From Lysobacteraceae bacterium (GTDB lineage Bacteria; Pseudomonadota; Gammaproteobacteria; Xanthomonadales; Xanthomonadaceae): DNA of 5,489 nt. Under the pieces are notes generated by a model that searched no databases, was not told the DNA's origin, and saw only the letters and a list, made by a program, of their open reading frames with translations. Shown piece after piece: positions 4,755-5,489 of this stretch. Positions within the stretch are counted from its first letter, which is position 1. The number at the start of each line of letters is the position of its first letter. The DNA lies in the NCBI GenBank assembly GCA_003505795.1, contig DNXT01000148.1, positions 1,155 through 6,643 of the forward strand. The letters are read 5' to 3'. Position numbers and translations under genes: made by a program.

Positions 4755-5489
4755 ATGACCACTATCGCCAAGATCCACGCTCGCGAAATCCTCGACAGCC
4801 GCGGCAATCCCACCCTGGAAGCGGAAGTCACGCTGGCCGACGGCTCGTTTGGCCGCGCCGCCGTTCCCTCGGGCGCCTCGACCGGTACCAAGGAGGCGGT
4901 GGAACTGCGTGACGGCGACAAGACCCGCTACCTCGGCAAGGGCGTGCGCAAGGCGGTGGAGAACGTCAACACCACCATCGCCAGCGCGCTCAAGGGCTTC
5001 GACGGCGCCGACCAGGAGGGCCTGGACCGCCGCCTGATCGACCTGGACGGCACCGAGAACAAGGGCCGCCTCGGCGCCAACGCGCTGCTCGGCGTCTCGC
5101 TGGCGGCCGCGCACGCCGTGGCGGCCTCGCGCAAGCAGCCGCTGTGGCAGTACCTGTCGACGATCACCGAGTCCGACGTGTCGCTGCCGGTGCCGATGAT
5201 GAACATCATCAACGGCGGCGCGCATGCCGACAACAACGTCGACTTCCAGGAGTTCATGGTGCTGCCGGTCGGCTTCACCTCGTTCTCCGAGGCGCTGCGC
5301 GCCGGCACCGAGATCTTCCACTCGCTGAAGTCGGTGCTGAAGGGCCACGGCCTGAGCACCGCGGTCGGCGACGAGGGCGGCTTCGCCCCGGACTTCCGCA
5401 GCAATGTGGAAGCGCTGGACACGATCCTGGAAGCGATCGGCAAGGCCGGCTACACCGCCGGCGAGGACGTGCTGCTGGGCCTGGACGTG
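4755..5489 (+). CDS. eno: enolase (phosphopyruvate hydratase), 3' end cut off by window
   Basis: Interconverts 2-phosphoglycerate and phosphoenolpyruvate in glycolysis and gluconeogenesis; cytoplasmic, and in many bacteria also an RNase E partner. 245 codons are visible of a family length near 430, so about 57% is present. The N-terminal domain starts MTTIAKIHAREILDSRGNPT and contains the mobile loop VPSGASTGTKEAVELRD. It is followed by GRLGANALLGVSLA and the barrel entry. Active-site features seen are NGGAHADNNVDFQEFM (H157, E166) and the catalytic glutamate in GDEGGFAPD (E207). The Mg ligands of the barrel and the catalytic lysine lie beyond the window; the sequence stops at LGLDV. The start is fixed by the conserved N-terminus; the only Shine-Dalgarno-like bases are a weak GGA (4749-4751), unexpected for a gene normally highly expressed. 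It has its own promoter at 4679-4707. Confidence 0.98.
   Translation, partial: MTTIAKIHAREILDSRGNPTLEAEVTLADGSFGRAAVPSGASTGTKEAVELRDGDKTRYLGKGVRKAVENVNTTIASALKGFDGADQEGLDRRLIDLDGTENKGRLGANALLGVSLAAAHAVAASRKQPLWQYLSTITESDVSLPVPMMNIINGGAHADNNVDFQEFMVLPVGFTSFSEALRAGTEIFHSLKSVLKGHGLSTAVGDEGGFAPDFRSNVEALDTILEAIGKAGYTAGEDVLLGLDV

Noticed and set aside
3362..4921. Minus-strand 519-codon frame across the pyrG end, the repeat, kdsA and the eno start
   Set aside because: It covers three real genes in antisense. The part containing SPSPGGRGVGVRVRG is the translated palindromic repeat, which I recall as a frequent spurious peptide in databases.
4641..5348. Minus-strand 235-codon frame opposite eno
   Set aside because: Antisense shadow of a clear enolase; it has no independent ribosome-binding site or domain.

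Overview
This window reads as ordinary chromosomal housekeeping DNA from a high-GC gamma-proteobacterium. The best guess is the Xanthomonadales/Lysobacteraceae (Xanthomonas, Stenotrophomonas, Lysobacter, Luteimonas and relatives). The reasons are strong G/C bias at third codon positions, the gene order parE / small ORF / pyrG / kdsA / eno, a KdsA sequence that looks xanthomonad-like from memory, and a C/G-rich palindromic intergenic repeat of a kind common in that group. The genus cannot be fixed from the sequence alone.

Layout. Positions 1-1331 (minus strand) hold the N-terminal two thirds of parE, the topoisomerase IV ATPase subunit; its 3' end lies outside the window. A 163-bp divergent spacer with several small palindromes separates it from a rightward gene at 1495-1755. 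That gene encodes an unrecognised 86-residue exported protein and ends at a strong intrinsic terminator (1777-1807). A second hairpin plus T-run (1829-1858) precedes a candidate promoter and pyrG (CTP synthase, 1932-3596). A nested palindromic repeat of about 130 bp fills the gap to kdsA (KDO-8-phosphate synthase, 3749-4582). kdsA is followed by a hairpin terminator (4613-4638). A near-consensus sigma-70 promoter (4679-4707) then drives eno (enolase, 4755 onward), which runs off the right edge. No spacer exceeds 180 bp, so there is no gene-free stretch of 300 bases.

How the genes fit together. PyrG makes CTP, which is the nucleotide donor for CMP-KDO. KdsA makes the KDO-8-phosphate precursor from PEP and arabinose-5-phosphate. 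Enolase makes PEP. The three adjacent genes therefore link PEP, KDO and CTP supply for lipopolysaccharide inner-core synthesis. The sequence suggests they are not one simple operon: kdsA is set off from pyrG by the repeat, and eno has its own terminator-insulated promoter.

No novel multi-gene system, mobile element, CRISPR array, tRNA or rRNA was seen. The items most worth a second look are the small exported protein, the palindromic repeat immediately before the kdsA ribosome-binding site, and the double terminator-like leader ahead of pyrG.
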